Shown here piece by piece: positions 61,982 through 64,000 of a stretch of DNA of 64,000 nucleotides (position 1 is the first letter of the stretch; the number at the start of each line of letters is the position of its first letter). The position numbers and the translations under genes were made by a program. The notes under the pieces are model-generated. The model was not told the DNA's origin, made no database searches, and saw nothing but the letters and a program-made list of their open reading frames with translations. The DNA is from an uncultured Porphyromonadaceae bacterium (GTDB lineage Bacteria; Bacteroidota; Bacteroidia; Bacteroidales; Muribaculaceae): contig CABUPJ010000005.1 in the NCBI GenBank assembly GCA_902493335.1, positions 15,294-79,293 of the forward strand, read 5' to 3'.

Positions 61982-62964
61982 ATAAACTTTCAGCAATAAT
62001 CATGTCGGCGTGCCTCGCCCTCACAGGCTGCGGCGCCGCCAACAAATCAGAGAACACCGCTATGGACAAATCATCACAGCAGAATGACACATCTGTCGTC
62101 TACATGACGAGCGAAATCTCGCCCGAAGCCATCGTAAAACTCTATAAGGCTCTCGGTCGCGAGGCAACAGGCAAAGTCGCCATCAAGATTTCGACCGGCG
62201 AGCCGGGCGGACATAACTTCCTGCAGCCATCGCTGATCGCTGACTTCGTCAGACTCACCGATGGCACAATCGTCGAGTGTAACACCGCTTACGAAGGGCG
62301 CCGCTTCTCCACCGAAGATCACCGCCGCGCAGCCGAAGAACACGGTTTCACAGCCATCGCCCCGGTCGACATCATGGATGCCGAGGGCGAAGTCAGACTT
62401 CCCGTCGAGGGCGGCAAACACCTCACCTATGACATCGTCGGCTCTCACTATCCCGACTACGACTTCACTGTCATCCTCTCGCACTTCAAAGGTCATGCGA
62501 TGGGCGGCTTCGGCGGCGCGGTCAAGAATATGTCGATAGGCATCGCCTCGTCCAACGGCAAGAGCCACATCCATTCGGCCGGCAGGCTCGACAGCGTCGC
62601 AGGCCTCTGGGATAACCTCGCCGAGCAGGACGCATTCCTCGAATCGATGGCCGAAGCCGCCAAAGCCATCGCCGATCATTGCGGCGACAGCATCATCTAT
62701 ATCAGCGTCGCCAACAATCTTTCGGTCGACTGCGACTGTGACGCATCGCCCGAAGACCCCAAAATGGGCGACATCGGCATCCTCGCCTCGCTCGATCCCA
62801 TCGCCCTCGACAAAGCCTGCACCGACCTCGTGCGCTCGTCTGAAGACCCCGGCAAAGAGCATCTGATCGAACGCATCGACTCGCGCCACGGCATGCATAC
62901 ACTCGACTACGGCGAAAAGATCGGTCTCGGCAGCCAGACATATAAACTTGTAAAACTCGACTAA
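61978..62964 (+). CDS. DUF362 lipoprotein
   Basis: A 328-residue protein with a lipoprotein signal (Cys18 in LTGC). The rest matches DUF362: KVAIKISTGEPGGHNFL near residue 62, VILSHFKGHAMGGFGGAVKNMSIG near 165, and DPIALDKACTDLV near 280. DUF362 proteins are often fused to ferredoxin domains; here VDCDCD gives only two Cys, so no 4Fe-4S cluster is expected from it. The function is unknown. It is the middle gene of the DUF1893-DUF362-ECF unit, overlapping the first by 4 bp. Confidence 0.87.
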   Translation: MNKLSAIIMSACLALTGCGAANKSENTAMDKSSQQNDTSVVYMTSEISPEAIVKLYKALGREATGKVAIKISTGEPGGHNFLQPSLIADFVRLTDGTIVECNTAYEGRRFSTEDHRRAAEEHGFTAIAPVDIMDAEGEVRLPVEGGKHLTYDIVGSHYPDYDFTVILSHFKGHAMGGFGGAVKNMSIGIASSNGKSHIHSAGRLDSVAGLWDNLAEQDAFLESMAEAAKAIADHCGDSIIYISVANNLSVDCDCDASPEDPKMGDIGILASLDPIALDKACTDLVRSSEDPGKEHLIERIDSRHGMHTLDYGEKIGLGSQTYKLVKLD

Positions 62965-62977
62965 AACGAAATCACCA

Positions 62978-63490
62978 ATGACAACATCATCGCTTCGTCT
63001 CGAATCGCTGCCTTTCAGCAGCTCACGTACATATCTCATGGCGGCCCTCTTCATCACCGGCAACATTATCGTGCCGCAGCTCTTCCACCTCGTTCCCGGC
63101 GGAGGAGTCACCTGGCTGCCGATTTATTTCTTCACACTCGTCGGAGCCTGGTGTTACGGCTGGCGCACCGGTCTGCTTACAGCATTGCTCTCACCCGCCG
63201 TCAACGCCCTGATTTTCGGCATGCCCGCTGTCGCCTCACTGCCTGCCATCGAGCTTAAATCAGTGCTTCTCGCTGTCTTCGCCGGCATTGCCGCCGCCCG
63301 TTACGGCAAAGCCACGCTGCCGCTTCTCCTCGCCGTCATCCTCGGTTATCAGGTTGTCGGCACCCTTGGCGAATGGGCCATTAAAGGCGACTTCGCGCTC
63401 GCCTGTCAGGATTTCCGTATCGGAGTTCCCGGCATGTTGCTCCAGCTCTTCGGCGGATGGGCTGCGATAAAGCTGATCAGCCGCCGCTGA
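62978..63490 (+). CDS. ECF transporter S component-like membrane protein
   Basis: A 170-residue protein with five to six hydrophobic helices. GAWCYGWRTGLLTALLSPAVNALIFG resembles the substrate-binding S components of energy-coupling factor importers, which take up vitamins or metals with shared EcfA/EcfT parts. No EcfA or EcfT gene is nearby, as usual for the group II type. The ligand is unknown. It starts 13 bp after the DUF362 gene and is followed by a terminator. Confidence 0.78.
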   Translation: MTTSSLRLESLPFSSSRTYLMAALFITGNIIVPQLFHLVPGGGVTWLPIYFFTLVGAWCYGWRTGLLTALLSPAVNALIFGMPAVASLPAIELKSVLLAVFAGIAAARYGKATLPLLLAVILGYQVVGTLGEWAIKGDFALACQDFRIGVPGMLLQLFGGWAAIKLISRR

Positions 63491-63511
63491 AATCCATTTT
63501 ATATAAAAATG

Positions 63512-63555
63512 CAATGAGGTTGTGTCACATATCCGGCGCGGCCTCATTGTTTTTT
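63512..63555 (+). terminator. Terminator of the DUF1893-DUF362-ECF operon
   Basis: Arms CAATGAGG (63512-63519) and CCTCATTG (63542-63549), followed by six Ts (63550-63555). The loop is long (22 nt). Confidence 0.75.
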
Positions 63556-63659
63556 AGAAGAAAAGCCAAGTCGCATGGAGCGAGGACAAATTTAGCTCTT
63601 TACGTCGCCGAGGCGGAGAGCTTTAATAGCGCAGGCAGCAGGGGGTTAGGCGACATGGA

Positions 63660-63741
63660 CCAAGGGCTTAAGCCCTTGGAACCAGCTCTTTAGCTGCGAG
63701 AGCTGAAGCCCTCGCTCCATACGGCCTCGAGCTCGAGGCCG
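63660..63741. repeat. Three palindromes in tandem
   Basis: CCAAGGGCTTAAGCCCTTGG (63660-63679, perfect), GCGAG/CTCGC around AGCTGAAGCC (63696-63715) and CGGCCTCGAGCTCGAGGCCG (63722-63741, perfect). The first two follow the GCTGAAGC family. The stretch 63556-63824 otherwise shows no gene. Confidence 0.65.
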
Positions 63742-63824
63742 CACATTAATAGTTTTTTGTTACAACGATGTCAATGTTCTTTTGACATCGATTTGACTTT
63801 TTAGGTGCGCGGGGATGTCTGCCG

Positions 63825-64000
63825 CTAAAGTGGTCGTGGATGGGGAGGTAACTTGCCGGCTATCGTTTCGCCACAAGGGCTGAAGCCCTTGTTCCATAGG
63901 CTTCGCTCGATTTTGAGTGGGATAATGATTGGAACCGTCGGGTCAGGCTTCTTTATCGGTACGTCGGGAGGGGCGAGCGAGGGGTCGGTGTATTCTTTCA
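63825..64000 (-). CDS. Possible partial gene, C-terminal end
   Basis: A minus-strand frame is open from the window edge to TAG at 63825-63827. Its first part reads Pro-rich (KEYTDPSLAPPDVPIKKPDP) with GC-rich third positions like nearby genes. It then reads through a GCTGAAGC palindrome (63873-63892), so the last 20 or so codons may be a repeat-derived extension. I cannot assign a family. Confidence 0.3.
   Translation of the reverse strand, partial: KEYTDPSLAPPDVPIKKPDPTVPIIIPLKIERSLWNKGFSPCGETIAGKLPPHPRPL
63873..63892. repeat. GCTGAAGC-family palindrome
   Basis: ACAAGGGCTGAAGCCCTTGT followed by TCCAT, the same trailer as after the copy at 15027. Confidence 0.6.

Overview
The window looks like chromosomal DNA of a GC-rich member of the Bacteroidales, plausibly Muribaculaceae or a close relative (inference). 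Visible signs are -7 promoter boxes of the Bacteroidetes type (TAnnTTTG) in front of many genes, few Shine-Dalgarno sequences, SPII lipoproteins, GH97 and GH3 glycosidases, C-terminal domains of the type IX secretion (T9SS) sorting type, and a type II glutaminyl cyclase. I found no rRNA, tRNA, CRISPR array, integrase or transposase gene.

Layout. 1-3.7 kb: the end of one GH3 glycosidase, a complete GH3 glycosidase and a convergent MFS exporter. 3.7-4.4 kb: a long non-coding stretch with two candidate small RNAs. 4.4-6.7 kb: a Sel1-repeat lipoprotein and a DUF1573 protein. 6.8-11.5 kb: an alpha-glucan operon (debranching enzyme, GT4 glycogen synthase, GH57). 11.5-16.5 kb: an accessory region with scars of an ATPase gene and of the dbpA 3' end, a membrane-tailed Ser/Thr kinase, an ATPase-nuclease gene with a palindromic promoter, then dbpA. 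16.6-31.4 kb: thioredoxin lipoprotein, malate dehydrogenase, peptide transporter, an Ig-like lipoprotein, a glycerophosphodiesterase gene broken by an in-frame TAG, a PD40 propeller lipoprotein, glutaminyl cyclase-sufE, metG and ansA. 31.4-34.3 kb: a tiny T9SS-tail protein, then a two-ATPase cassette inserted at its 3' end between 74-bp direct repeats, then a structured RNA candidate. 34.3-43.2 kb: an unknown membrane protein, ribE, tcdA, MATE, a secreted calycin-like protein, MazG-like, deoC, a 348-bp MITE-like element and GYF-CD225/DUF2752 membrane proteins. 43.4-56.7 kb: Na/Pi symporter, orphan response regulator, hydrolase-like protein, RNA helicase, pfkA, Lrp, GH3-type acyl-adenylase, alkaline phosphatase, trpS and a lipid kinase. 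56.7-64 kb: a small-RNA candidate and an ATPase remnant, retaining-type GH97, DUF2156, a secreted decarboxylase-cupin fusion, DUF1893-DUF362-ECF S, and a tail rich in palindromic repeats.

How it fits together. Most genes are household functions (glycogen turnover, central carbon metabolism, aminoacyl-tRNA synthesis, envelope proteins). The periplasmic glutaminyl cyclase has likely substrates in the window, since several secreted proteins would expose an N-terminal Gln after signal cleavage. The accessory story is a set of AT-richer P-loop ATPase genes present as intact copies (13.5 kb; the pair at 31.8-33.8 kb) and as scars (11.7 kb; 57.2 kb). At two sites the ATPase-bearing segment lies next to the 3' end of a resident gene, and a copy of that 3' end is found on the far side. 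That repeated arrangement, with palindromes over the ATPase promoters and no recombinase gene, is the strongest candidate here for an undescribed mobile or defence-like system.
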